Assembly (NCBI RefSeq): GCF_036588685.1
Contig: NC_086374.1
Span: 18,902,886 to 18,966,885 of the forward strand
Source: Mytilus trossulus
Taxonomy: Eukaryota > Mollusca > Bivalvia > Mytilida > Mytilidae
Reading direction: 5' to 3'
DNA length: 64,000 nt
Numbering within the stretch: position 1 is the first letter of the stretch; every line of letters starts with the position of its first letter. The notes under the pieces are model-generated. The model made no database searches. It saw only the letters and a list, made by a program, of their open reading frames with translations, and had not been told where the DNA came from. The translations under genes were made by a program, and so were the position numbers. This document shows positions 37,366 to 48,885 of the stretch, piece by piece.

Positions 37366-39430
37366 AATTAATACGTATACTCGTACTATCTAGAACTTTA
37401 TTATTTTCGTATCTACTTATCAGGTTTAGACCAAATGCTTTATTTTTTTTGTGACAAATAAATAGAATGTCAGATATATTTCAATAGATATGTTTTTTCA
37501 GTTTATGAGCTTACATTGCTACCAGTAAATCGTCCGATGTATCCAATCGAGAAAGTTAAGTAATCAATTTTAAAGTCATAGCCTCGGAAAATTCGATAAA
37601 ACCGATACTCTACGAGTACGAGTTTGTTTCCCTTTTGATCAAACAATCATTCTTCCTTTTTTGCTGAACGAAAATTCCTTTTCGAGTGCCTACCTGCTTG
37701 TCAATTTCATTAACACCTGTTAGCATATTTTGCGTCATCCAGTGAGCTGATAAAGATTATGCCCCTTAAACTCATCCAATTATTTTCTGAGAACACCGAA
37801 AACACCGATTATAAAAAAATATACACTGGGTTCGGAAAGGGTGAAATTGCCATAAAATTAGAGAAATTTAGTTTTTCCCATAAATTAGTATGAGGCACGT
37901 GCTACCTGTTAAGCTGGTAAACTTCCAAAAGTTGTTTGTTTTTATAAGTTAGTCGAAGATGAGGTCTACGCATTTTGTATTATGGTAAACCAATGTTCGC
38001 CCGTCAGTCCGTCCGTCCGTACGCACAGGACTATCACTAAAATAAGTATTATCTACTCCTTATGTTTTTTTTAAAACAACAGTTGGAGAAAAGTTACTTT
38101 ACGTTACTTTAACAGAATGAATTAGGGCAATTTTTCACATATCACTCCGTGACCCCAGTATGTCTGGAAAGATTTCCTCAATACCATTTATTATTGTTGG
38201 GATTGATTAAATTGTGAGACTTTGATTGTCAGATTTTCACTTGCTTTTTCTTAAATAATTATTGGAATTGGTGCATAACACATCGTTCAATTAAAAAACC
38301 CGATATCATTCTTTGGTGGATCGTTGGCCGCGAGATATATAAAAGTCATTTTTTTAATGTACTTTTGCTTTTGTGGTGATTGTGTACCTTCGGTTATATT
38401 GTTTACCTTAGTTACAGAAGTCTTATTTTATGTATTTGTATATACTTTGATAAAACATAGACAGGAAAAAGATGTTTCGCAGATAAACCTTGAGTCAGGT
38501 CAAAGTGAAGGGATGTTCCAAAGGAAACTGTAATACGAGTTAGGAGGCACTTTGGTAGAACATCGCTCATTCAAGAATGGTACGGCTTTCATTGGGGTAT
38601 ATAAGCAGGAGAGAATCCTAGCTCTTTGCCATTCGTCTGATGCTACGAAGACGATGGCAATGATACGTACGGTATGTGATAATTAGAGAATAGATATTTG
38701 AGATCGTTGTCTCTTTCATAGTTTCTATTACTAAGTGTAATAAAGAACAGATTGGTGCCTGTTAATCTCTAATATAGAATTGCATTTATGATTGGAATGC
38801 AACAAAGGATAAGTTTGAATCCTGTTCTTTAGACTTGTGCAACTTGTATTTTGTCAAGTATGAAGTTTACCGTACAAGACAAGTGTGTTTACTTGTAGGG
38901 CACCACAATGTACCGTTAAGAAAAGTCTTAGCTTGAAGGGTACCAACATGTATGGGACCAGTATGGATCTGTGTGACCAATTTGTAAGGTACATATTTGT
39001 ACCAAGAGATCCATTGACGTATTGGTTAATTTGTAGGGTATGTAACTGTATCAGGAAGACAAGTTTGTTCCTGACCCAGGACAAATTTGTAAGAGTACAA
39101 ATTTGTACCAGTTAATATAATTTAAGTAGAATATGGATAACGATAATTTGTTATATATTTTGTAAATAGAATATTTTGGATCCAGTATCAAACTGGTAAC
39201 GAGCTCATTCTAAATAGAAATAGACACGCTTACACTGTAGACGTTACACTTTGATAACATTACTACACACTTAAAACTGTTGTTGGGATTGATGAAAGTA
39301 ATCCTTTGATTTTGAAAACTGTCCTTGTTTGTCTTCTTTTGACTGTTAACAGTCATAATTGACACTTACTGATACAATACGGGGTTCCTCTTAGATGTTT
39401 TTCTACGAATCAATTTATTTGTTTCTGATA
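37366..39430. other. Intergenic, repeat-like, no gene recognised
   Basis: Holds a GTCCGTCCGTCCGTACGCAC-type repeat segment near 38000-38030 and short echoing ACAAATTTGTA / GGTACAWATTTGTACC strings at 38880-39115. The 69-codon frame at 38324-38533 has a hydrophobic stretch but no ATG start or family match. Confidence 0.45.
37457..37462 (+). promoter_or_regulatory. Possible polyadenylation signal of copy B
   Basis: AATAAA about 92 bp after the stop codon. In AT-rich DNA such hexamers are common, so support is positional only. Confidence 0.4.
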
Positions 39431-40530
39431 TAATGACTTTCCCATCACTTTGGGTCCGGCGTCCGTCGTCGTCCGTCGTCGTTAACTTTTACAAAAATCT
39501 TCTCCTCTGAAACTACTGGCCCAAATTGAACCAAACTTGGCCACAATCGTCATTAAGGTATATAGTTTAAAAAATGTGTCCGGTGACCCGGCCCACCAAC
39601 CAAGATGGCCGCGATGGCTAAAAATAGAACATATGGCTAAAATGCAGTTTTTGGCTTATAACTCAAAAACCAAAACATTTAGAGCAAATCTGACACGGGG
39701 TTAAATTGTTTATCAGGTCAAGATCTATCTGCCCTGAAATTTTCAGATGAATCGTACAACCTGTTGTTGGGTTGCTGCCCCTAAAAAAATAGAGATCAAC
39801 TGTAAACAGCAAAAATGTTCAGCAAAGTAAGATTTACAAATAAGTCAACAATGACCGAAAGGGTCAGTTGACCCCTTTAGGAGTCATTGCCCTTTATAGT
39901 CAATTTTTAACAATTTTCCGTAAATCTTTGTTATCGTTTACAAAAATCTTCTCCTCTGAAACTACTGGGCCAAATTATTCCAAACTTTGCCACAATCATC
40001 ATTGGGGTATTAAGTTGAAAAATTGTGTCCGGTGACCCGACCAACCAACCAACCAACCAAGATGGCCACCATGGCTTAAAATAGAACATAGGGCTAAAAT
40101 CGGACAACCTGTTGTTGGGTTGCTGCCCCTGAATTGGTAATTTTAAGGAAATTTCACTGTTTTTGGTTATTTTGAATATTATTATAGATAGAGATAAACT
40201 ATAAACAGTAATAATATACAGCAAAGTAAAACCTAAATAAGTCATCATGACCAAATGTTCAATTGACCCCTTAAGTAGTTCTTGCCCTTAATAGTCATTT
40301 TTTAACAATTTAAAATTTGTAAATTTTCACTAACATTATCTACTGTAACTACTGGGCCAAGTTCATTATAGAGAAAATTGCAAGCAGCAAGAATGTTCAA
40401 AAAAGTAAGATCTATAAACACATCACCATCACAAAAACACAATTTTGTTATGAATTCATCAATGTCCTTTGTTAAGTATTTACATAGACCAAGGTGAGCG
40501 ACACAGGCTCTTTAGAGCCTCTAGTTAATA
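39431..40530 (+). repeat. R4 interspersed repeat with duplicated internal unit
   Basis: TTTGGGTCCGGCGTCCGTCG start, then two diverged units (about 39485-39925 and 39938-40320), each with CTTCTCCTCTGAAACTACTG, GTGTCCGGTGACCC, CCAAGATGGCC, TGTTGTTGGGTTGCTGCCCC and GTTCAATTGACCCCTT-type blocks, then AGGTGAGCGACACAGGCTCT. Open frames here are shadows. Confidence 0.78.
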
Positions 40531-41107
40531 TTAATTTTATTTTGCAACTATTTTAATATGCTTCATGAACCCTCTTGGCTTACCTTATTAATTGGTGGAG
40601 TGTGCATTATGTTTTGTTGTTATCATACTTTATGGAAATATTATGATCCTTCTTTAAGTGTCACCAGATAAAAATTTGCAGCAAATTGTATGCTTCTTAT
40701 ATGTGTTTTACGAAAATTTCTCGAAAATAACGAAACAAAAAAGAAGTTTTATAGCTGCCGTGTTTTTGGATAATTTTAGAACATTATACATTATTTTAAA
40801 TTTTATTGAAGATTGAAAATCAGACATACAAAAAGGGAAGCTATATTTTCTATAGAAGATACTTGCCTTGGTATTAGTGCTCTGAAGTTTTTACCAACAT
40901 ACTTTCATTCAGAATATCAACTGAAGCATCGACCATGTAGCTTAATTCCTTTGATTATTCGAAATCAATTGCATATAAATGGAGTTGAATTTTCATTGGT
41001 AAAACAGGGATAGGGGTCAATATACCATGGCTCAGTAAAATGGTCAAAACATCTTTTTCAACATGTTTTATATATACCATATATAGTTTTGAAAAGCAGT
41101 TTAAAAC

Positions 41108-41580
41108 TAGAATGTGTCCAAAGTACACGGATACCCCAATCGCACTATCATTTTTCATGTTCAATGGACCGTAAAATTGGGTAACAAATCTAATTTGGTA
41201 TTTAAATTAGAAAGATCATAACATAGGGAACATGTGTACTTAAATTCAAGTTGATTGAACTTCAACTTCATCAAAAACTACCTTGACCAAAAACTTTAAC
41301 CTAAAACTCGCACTTTCATTTTCTATGTTCAGTGGACCGTGACATTGGGGTCAAAAGTATAATTTGGCTCTAATGTCAGAAAGATCATATCATAAGTAAC
41401 ATGTGTACTAAGTTTCAAGTTGGTTGGACTTCAGCTTCATCAAAAACTACCTTGACCAAAAAATTTAACCTGAAGCGGGACGAACGGACGAACGGACGTA
41501 CAGAAGGACGAACGAACAGACGAACGGACGCACAGATCAGAAAATATAATGCCGCTTTACTATCGTAGGTGGGGCATAAA
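41108..41580 (+). repeat. R3 interspersed repeat, two subunits
   Basis: GTGTCCAAAGTACACGGATA, repeated CTTGACCAAAAACTTTAACC / CTTGACCAAAAAATTTAACC, tail of GGACGAACG units at 41480-41535 and GGTGGGGCATAAAA end. Confidence 0.8.
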
Positions 41581-41639
41581 AAGTAAGGAGTATAATTACT
41601 ATGTGAGGGAGTAAGCATAGCTATAGTTCTTGAAATAGG

Positions 41640-42030
41640 AAGTGTTGTGTTTAAAGGGAGGCAGGGGGTAATAACTAAATGAAATATCTAATCATCTTTA
41701 GGCATGGTTACGACAGCCGTGAGATTGTCGCATGACAGCCGTGCGACGATTGTTTTATTAAAAGGGTTTTGTTGGTACCCAAGATAATGTGTTTATCGGA
41801 CAACAGTCGCACAAATGTGGTAAGAAACTCTCACGACGGCCACAAGACAGTGACACGACAAAAAATCGTAGAGCAAAAAAGGTGCATGTCCAATTTTCGT
41901 CCAACGATACACGACAGGGCCACGATGCTCAAAATTTGGCGCAATTGTCCCGCGATTGTCGTATGACAATCACAGATGATCCGCGATTTGACCAAACTTC
42001 AAATTTGTCGTGGGTTCGTTGTGACCAAGC
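41640..42030. other. Segment rich in CGACA/TGTCG words
   Basis: Repeated CACGAC, CGACAG and TGTCGYATGACA strings, including ATTGTCGCATGACAGCC and ATTGTCGTATGACAATC, distinct in composition from the flanks. Unclassified; overlapping short open frames are probably composition effects. Confidence 0.45.
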
Positions 42031-42220
42031 TCTACTTATGAATATAATTATTTTCTGTGACTGTATCTTACATTAATTTGTAGGATCCTTTACTATAGAT
42101 AATTCAGCTGATCTGTAACAATAACATCTTCATGCCTTATATATCATGTACTGTAGTACGCCGCTAGATAAAAACTGACGTGGAAAGGTAACATATGGCT
42201 ACCGAAAGCTCTTTTTTGAG

Positions 42221-42382
42221 AGCCCAGGTGGTCGTGTGGTCTAGCGGGACGGCTGCAGTGCAGGCGATTTGGTGTCACGATATCACAGTAGCATGGGTTC
42301 GAATCCCGGCGAGGGAAGAACCAAAAATTTGCGAAAGCAAACAGATCTAACATTGTTGGGTTGATGTTTAGACGAGTTGTAT
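42221..42382 (+). repeat. tRNA-derived SINE-like element, copy 1
   Basis: A tRNA-like head with A box TGGTCTAGCGGGA (42237-42249) and B box GGTTCGAATCC (42296-42306). The long interval with a variable-arm-like stem suggests a class II (Leu/Ser-type) tRNA origin. It is followed by a unique body (CCAAAAATTTGCGAAAGCAA) and CAACCCAACAATGTT-type tail. The acceptor ends do not pair, so this is not a functional tRNA gene. Confidence 0.72.
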
Positions 42383-42493
42383 ATACATTATGTACACAGC
42401 CATGTATCACCATCATTGATGGCGATCCGATGGATACATCTGTTGTAGGGTTGTCACTGACTCAGGCGTACTTATATATATATATATATATAT

Positions 42494-42660
42494 ACAACTC
42501 GTCTAAACATTAACCCAACAATGTTAGATCTGTAAATTTGCTTTCGCAAATTTTTGGTTCTTCCCTCGCCGGGATTCGAACCCATGCTTCTGTGATATCG
42601 TGACACCAAATCGCCTGCACTGCAGCCGTCCCGCTAGACCACACGACCACCTGGGCTCTC
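42494..42660 (-). repeat. tRNA-derived SINE-like element, copy 2
   Basis: Reverse-orientation copy with B box on minus at 42582-42572; preceded by a (TA)n run and followed directly by another (TA)n run. Confidence 0.72.
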
Positions 42661-42673
42661 TATATATATATAT

Positions 42674-42840
42674 ACAACTCGTCTAAACATCAACCCAACA
42701 ATGTAAGATCTGTAAATTTGCTTTCGCAAATTTTTGGTTCTTCCCTCGCCGGGATTCGAACCAATGCTACTGTGATATCGTGACACCAAATCGCCTGCAC
42801 TGCAGCCGTCCCGCTAGACCACACGACCACCTGGGCTCTC
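42674..42840 (-). repeat. tRNA-derived SINE-like element, copy 3
   Basis: Nearly identical to copy 2 (B box on minus 42762-42752); continues into the flanking segment that mirrors 42034-42220. Confidence 0.72.
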
Positions 42841-43045
42841 AAAAAAAGAGCTCTCGGTGGCCATATGTTACCTTTCCACGTCAGTTTTAATCTAGCGGCG
42901 TACTACAGTACATGATATATAAGGCATGAAGATGTTATTGTTACAGATCAGCTAAATTATCTATAGTAAAGGATCCTACAAATTAATGTAAGATACAGTC
43001 ACAGAAAATAATTATATTCATAAGTATGTCTGAGTCAGTGACAAC

Positions 43046-43175
43046 TGTAAATTTGCTTTCGCAAATTTTTGGTTCTTCCCTCGCCGGGATTCGAACCAAT
43101 GCTACTGTGATATCGTGACACCAAATCGCCTGCACTGCAGCCGTCCCGCTAGACCACACGACCACCTGGGCTCTC
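43046..43175 (-). repeat. tRNA-derived SINE-like element, copy 4, tail-truncated
   Basis: Same head and B box (minus 43097-43087) and the same downstream flank (GAGCTTTCGGTAGCCATATG), but the ACAACTCGTCTAAACAT tail is missing. Confidence 0.72.
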
Positions 43176-43299
43176 AAAAAAGAGCTTTCGGTAGCCATAT
43201 GTTACCTTTCCACGTCAGTTTTAATCTAGCGGCGTACTACAGTACATGATATATAAGGCATGAAGATGTTATTGTTACAGATCAGCTAAATTATATATA

Positions 43300-44017
43300 C
43301 GAGTCTAAATTGAAAACTACGTTCAAGCCTATGACTGCGTTGGATAAAAACCGCAATTTTTATACGTGTGCATGTCAAACAAATTTCGTTGTAGAAGGGT
43401 CTAAAAACAGCACAAACAACATTTTCCAAAAGACCAAAAGAGTGAAAAAGTATATTTAAACAAAACGCATTTGACTAACAGGTCGAACAACTGATGTTCT
43501 TTAACCCTGCTGACTGCCATTGGCGATTGCCAAATAAAATTGATCACAAGATGTAACAAAATGGATCTTAATATAAATTTAATACGTCACAGAAAGAAAA
43601 AAAATGTTAACTTGTGGACAGGATGTTGTGCCACAAACATTTGGTGTCAATATTTCTTTAGTACACCATATTCGGATTTCGACAATAAATGTCTCTTCAG
43701 TGATGTTAGGGATCGAAATGTTCAGTATTTGGAAGGCCATATTAAAAGTACCCTCAGTTTTAGGGAAAGTACCCTCATTTTTAGATTAACTCTTGAATTT
43801 TAAGAGTCAATATATAGGATGAACGGATCATATAAACCGGAGAGAAAATATGATACATGCCCAAACAAAAAATATAAACGAGTCTAAATTGAAAACTACG
43901 TTCAAACCTATGACTGCGTTGGATAAAAACCGCAATTTTTATACGTGTGCATGTCAAACAAATTTCGTTGTAGAAGGGTCTAAAAACAGCACAAACAACA
44001 TTTTCCAAAAGACCAAA
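43300..44017 (+). repeat. 139-bp near-identical direct repeats enclosing 440 bp
   Basis: 43300-43438 and 43879-44017 (CGAGTCTAAATTGAAAACTA ... TTTTCCAAAAGACCAAA) differ at one base by my reading. Both are bordered by TATATA tracts. The interval has no credible gene. Ends do not read TG...CA, so an LTR is not supported. Confidence 0.8.
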
Positions 44018-44599
44018 TATATATAATTATATTGACAATCCTGACTTTAAAGATAGCGTTATTTTCCTTTTTTCTAAATTTATGAGAAGATGTATTTATT
44101 ATATGATAGCTAATTTCTTACAAAAATCACGTAATTATGTCAGAATTATATTTTAACAGATTGCCAATTTTTTTTCTCATGAATTTTAAAGTAAAGTAGT
44201 GATTTAGTCCAGCTGAAAAAGGTTAAAAATTAGATGTAACTGATTGTGTCCTATCCCCGACTGAAACATTTTGACTGATTGACTGATTGTGTATTCGAGG
44301 ATGCGGTAAATGCATCACATCATGGTATGCTAACCCTGCCGACACACCCGGTCTTATCACTTCCGGAGTTCACGCTATTTCCTAAGTCATTGTGTTCTTT
44401 CAAAATTGCATTGGTTATTCATTGTATCTTCTTAATCTATTTATAAACTTTGAACATCGGTAAACTTTACCAGAATAAGACTAGTCTATACAAGTATGCA
44501 GAGCAAAATAATTTAAGTGTCAGTTTTATTCGAATTTGTTTCGTATTGATAGTATTCTTCTGGGCTGTAATGCTTAAAACCACTCAAGTTAAGGTATCC

Positions 44600-44795
44600 A
44601 ATGTGTCACATGTGGAGCAGAACCTGCTTCCCCTTCCGGAGCACCTGAGATCACCCCTAGTTTTTGGTGGGGTTCGTGTTGCTAATTCTTTTAAAGTTTG
44701 TCTGTTTGTCTTTTTCATTTGAAGCCATGACGTTTTCAGTTTATTTTCTATCTATGAGTTTGACTGTCCCTCTGAGATATTTCGTTCCACTTTTA
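44600..44795 (+). repeat. R2 retroelement 3' end copy
   Basis: ATGTGTCACATGTGGAGCAG, CCGGAGCACCTGAGATCACC, GGTGGGGTTCGTGTTGCTAA, TTGACTGTCCCTCTGAG. Confidence 0.72.
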
Positions 44796-46225
44796 TTGAT
44801 GGATATTAAAAAAAAAACGTCTGTTCGGAACTAATAAGTAATTTGATGCATATCAGCCTTCATTTTTATTAATATCGAGATTTTTTTTGCCACATAACGT
44901 AATTTTTTAACTTTCTTTTTACGGTTGCTTATTTCATATATAAATTCATTGAGAAACTTCCCTTCACATCGGGGGGCAAACACGAACGGGGTATTAGTGA
45001 CTGCATCAAGTTGCACTAATCCATAAACGGTCTTACTTAATAAACACACTCGTTCATGTGAACCGAAATGAATATTTAAAAAGAATACTTGAATCGAGGA
45101 CTGAATAATTTTACGACGCATTTGGTTTTCGTACGGTAAGTTTATTATTTTTTGTTATTATAATTAATTTCACACACATGAAAAACTTACCTTTCAAGGG
45201 AATTTAGGCTTTACTTAATTTTTAGTCCGTTTTTATTTATTTACAGACCTTGCGTATTTTCTTCTCGAAATTGAGTTGAAATTTAGGTAGGTCAGGTTAA
45301 CTAATCGTCCCTACCAATTTGACAACATTTCAAAAATGACACAAAAATTTTACAAAAATACCATGACAAGTCAGCACCTTGCATGTCCTTTATATTCACT
45401 GTTGTTTACAAGAAAAAACAATTCATGTATTTTTGTTCACTTTTCGTGAAATAGCAATGTTTACAAAAATAATGGAAATATCTGTCGAGATTGTGACATT
45501 TTGTCGTGGAAGTGAGACATAAAGATCATAAATTTCGGCGTAATCGTCAACATGTAGGTTCATTCTAGCTTTGAAAGTTTCATAATACTTCCATGGTTTT
45601 ATAGACATCAATAATATTGTCAAAAATGTTTAGAATTCTTATATAGAAGCAAAGTTTTGAAACTATTAGTAATATTTTTTTCAAATTTTAGTATTTTTCA
45701 ATTATTTTTTCCAGTCAACATTTATTTAATTTTACTCGTACATCTGCAATAGCAGGTGTATAGGACACAGGGTTCCGCTGAACCCTAAATCATCTAATTT
45801 TTTTATTTTTATTAGGCAAATTTATCTGTTTTTCTTTATTTTACCACTTTGCAATTTTTTGTAAAATAGTCGTTTTTCGAGGTTTCAAATCGGCTTAGTT
45901 ATGATGTAAAATGATATATTTCTATATTTTAATAACTTTTTGTATGTAAACCTTAAATGTACATAGACCTTGATGAATGCATCATATACACTTTGCCGGT
46001 ACATTTATTTTGTGTCTGATTAGATCAATATTAAACCATATCTGAATGAAAACCGGTTATTTTGTTAAAGTTTGTTTTTCAATAAAAGAATTTAAATATC
46101 AGCGAAACTACGTTCGGCCTTCTTATATTTTAACCTGAATTTTATATTTTAAAAAATAGAGTATCATATTTCAAATCACATGATGATATTACATAACGGT
46201 ATAATGTATAATCATATTTGTATCT
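44796..46225. other. AT-rich DNA, nothing firmly recognised
   Basis: A 96-codon minus frame (45121-44831, MRRKIIQSSIQVFF...) has no recognisable domain and is left uncalled. A small inverted repeat GGGTTCCGCTGAACCC lies at about 45769-45784. Confidence 0.45.
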
Positions 46226-46345
46226 CGTAATTACGCGACAGTTTTCTCGTAATTACGAGATAATTACGCGATAGTTTTCTCGTAATTACGCGATAGTTTT
46301 ATCGTAATTATGAGAGATATTTATTTATCTCGTAATTAGATAAAT
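46226..46345 (+). repeat. Short tandem array of a self-complementary unit
   Basis: Four to five imperfect units of TCTCGTAATTACGCGATAGTTT, with CTCGTAATTACGAGA itself a palindrome. Confidence 0.8.
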
Positions 46346-46472
46346 ATTTTTTTTGTGACCCTAATAGGCTTTCGTAGATTTGTGTTCTTTTGAAAATAAT
46401 CCGTGTTGTAATCGGCAGTCAGTGAGACCTGGTCAAAATAATCTTTGACCAAGTTGACAAATGGGTTAAAGA

Positions 46473-46871
46473 CTACTGACTTGTGTCCTTGACAAGAGAT
46501 AAATTGCTTGAACAATCCTTCATTTCCACAATAGTATCGGTCTCACTTGTCAAGGCTTTGGGAGCAGGGCCACCGCCAGTTTGGGCTCTATATTTCATAC
46601 TTTCCGCATACTCCTATTTTGCTTTTGTTTGTAAGTTTTGCCATTTTGATTTGACTTTTTTATCTGAACGAGAATGCAAACCAAGAGCATTTATTTTGGA
46701 CGAAATGTCTTTCCAAATGCCGTTTTTCTTGGAAATAGTAATTGAATTAGTCAATTTGCTCCGTAAAACAGTAATATTGTCATTGACCAACTGTTGCTGC
46801 ATGGTTATCTCCGCTGAATCCCAGTTTGAAGATCTTATTTTCTTATCAGCGTCGTCTGGAAACTCGGCCAT
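46473..46871 (-). pseudogene. Harbinger/NAIF1-type Myb-SANT DNA-binding protein, interrupted by a stop
   Basis: Reading the minus strand from ATG at 46871 gives an N-terminal Myb/SANT-like domain (SSNWDSAEITMQQQLVNDN ... NGIWKDISSKINAL ... KVKSKWQNLQTKAK). This is the pattern of Myb_DNA-bind_5 proteins that accompany PIF/Harbinger transposons and of NAIF1. An in-frame TAG lies at 46616-46614, where the family has a lysine or similar residue. The same frame then continues with EYAESMKYRAQTGGGPAPKA, carrying the typical GGGPAPK block, and runs to a stop at 46475-46473. One point change therefore separates it from an open frame. No transposase partner was recognised nearby. Likely a decayed transposon gene; a domesticated gene with a sequencing error at the TAG is the alternative. 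Confidence 0.7.
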
Positions 46872-47089
46872 TTAGTTCTTGATAATAGCCGCTAAAATGC
46901 ACGTGAAGGAATGAATGTTGGGAAATTGGAAATTAAACATGGTTTAAGTACGAATTATCATTTTAATTTACATTTAGTTAAACGTGGGACTAATTACGCT
47001 TTGTGCAACGGTTTTTAAAGTCTTCTTCAACTAATTGGGAATTCTAATTTTAAGTACTGTAAGACCTTTGTGCAACCCAGTCCAGGTCT

Positions 47090-47720
47090 TTACATTGCAA
47101 CTAATGATCCAACGGTTACACGTTGTAAACTTGCAGTCGTCCCTTTCAAAGTTTTAAGGACGCCATTGCAAGTTAATTGACCGTTATCGAATATCTGTGC
47201 CACAGATAACCATGGATATAGTTCCATTGTCGTAAATACATCCCCTTACTCATTTCTTGAATGTGACATCGCAGATTGAGACTTACGGACGAATATGTCC
47301 TAACTATGTTTAACATAAGGGGTGCAAATAGTAGACCAGGATTTACCAAGCCATCCGGAGCACCTGAGATCACCCCAAGTTGCATTCCATGATGTCATTT
47401 GTAGAGGGTTGCTATTTACTTTGAAACTAATGATCCAAGGGTTCCACGTTGTAAAGTTACAAAGTTTTAAGGACGTAATCATGAGTTATTTGACGGTTAT
47501 AGAATGTATTTGTCACAGATGACCACGTATATAGTTCCATTGTCGTAAATACATTGCCGTCCTCGTTTTCTCGAGTGTGACATCGCAGATCGAGACTCGC
47601 TGCCGAAAATGTACTGACCATGTTTAACATAAAGGGTGCCAAAAGAAGATCAGGATTTACATAGCCTTCCGGAGCACCTGAGCTCACCCCAAGTTTTAGA
47701 TGGGTTTAGTTTTGTTCTCG
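47090..47720 (+). repeat. Two tandem R2-related segments
   Basis: Two diverged units of roughly 330 bp (about 47095-47390 and 47427-47720). Both run AACTAATGATCCAA(C/G)GG, ACGTTGTAAA, AAAGTTTTAAGGACG, ATATAGTTCCATTGTCGTAA, GTGACATCGCAGAT and CCGGAGCACCTGAG. Confidence 0.7.
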
Positions 47721-48885
47721 TTTTCGTTATAGTGTTTTCTGAGCTTTTGAGAAGTTTAAATAGTATTTTTATTGGTTCTAAAGTTGACTTTGTTTTTTAT
47801 AAATTGAACCATCACTAAATATGTATTGATTCACATTCACATAAATCCGATATTCGTATTTCGGCATTAAACAAGGTCATGTCTTTTATTGACTGTTATG
47901 ACGTTTTACACTAAATCCGTTTAATATGTACTGATAGTCCGTGAGAGCATTATGTATTTCTTACTTTAAAAAAGCTCTCAGTTACTGTGAGTACTAATAT
48001 ATCGGTAATTTGTTTCTTGTGACTATATATTATTTGCTTCTATGCTTTGTGTTCATCTTATGTGTCAATTCGTTTCCAATTGACGGTTAAAGATGGTATC
48101 ATCGTTGTGCTGTTTCACCATAGTCCCAAGTTAGGGTGTTTGGCCCTTAAACACGTGTTCAACTTCGCCACATTCTGAATGTCAGAACCTAAATGCAGTG
48201 GGTTTATTTATGTTGATGTCTATCATATCTGTTGTAGTTATTGTTTTGTCATATAGTTGCTCTTACCCACGTCATTTGATCGGTGTCCTATTATTGCTTA
48301 GATTCTTATCATTTTGGACAGTGACCTTTATTGTCTAAATCCTAATCATTTGAACGTTATACAATAGTAATCTCGTAGGCAATCAAACCATTAATCCTTA
48401 TTGTATTATGTTTGTCTGGTTGTCATCTTTTTCGGTTATATTTTGCCATAGTGTTAGTTTCTCTCAACTAATATTGGAACGTCCCCTTGGAATCGTTCGC
48501 CCAATTTTAATATTTTTCAAAGACAATTACTTTTTTGAAAATTCTATATGGATTATTAATATAAATTACATTCATTGTATAGGTTGTTCTAGTGTTACAC
48601 ATGCATTGTATTTATGCAGTGAAGCCGTGATTATAAACCATTAAAAGACAATAAAAAAAATATACAATAATTCAGCTGACATTTTAAATCAACTGTATTA
48701 TCGTAGTGTATTATGTCGACTCGCTCCATAAACAATTGTTCAGTAAAACACAAACATATATCTTCCTTGTTAATTTCTTGGTAATTATAAGTTTCGTTGT
48801 TAATATAGATACTAATCATTTTCATATTTATATCCGGTGGCATATTACAAAATATATTTTCGTTATAGACATTTAGACTGAAAGG
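47721..48885. other. Upstream region of the multi-pass protein gene
   Basis: Repeat-like in places (48060-48370) but no family firmly assigned; no promoter element can be supported. Confidence 0.45.

Larger units (their letters stand above)
42034..43293. repeat. Complex long inverted repeat enclosing the SINE-like copies
   Basis: 42034-42382 and 42674-43024 are inverted copies of about 350 bp, including GACTGTATCTTACATTAATT, TAACAATAACATCTTCATGC and the whole SINE-like head. 43046-43293 repeats part of the minus-oriented arm again. (TA)n tracts at 42473-42494 and 42661-42673 mark breakpoints. A plus-strand GTCACTGACTCAGG (about 42450) has its inverse at 43028-43044. Confidence 0.8.

Noticed and set aside
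38324-38533. 69-codon frame with a hydrophobic segment downstream of copy B, possible third paralogue tail
   Set aside because: No ATG at its start, no YEEP/EYLEIVE motifs, no EGF exon following.
42221-42322. Functional tRNA-Leu or tRNA-Ser gene
   Set aside because: Good A and B boxes, but acceptor ends do not pair and the same head recurs four times with a SINE-like body.
42473-42494. CRISPR-like or satellite array around the TA runs
   Set aside because: Simple (TA)n microsatellite between SINE-like copies; eukaryotic context.
43300-44017. LTR retrotransposon with 139-bp LTRs
   Set aside because: No TG...CA ends, primer-binding site or coding region.
44831-45121. 96-codon minus-strand frame MRRKIIQSSIQVFF...
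   Set aside because: No family recognised, no exon borders or partner exons; length is within chance for this composition.
46483-46875. 130-codon plus-strand frame
   Set aside because: Antisense shadow of the Harbinger-type Myb pseudogene.
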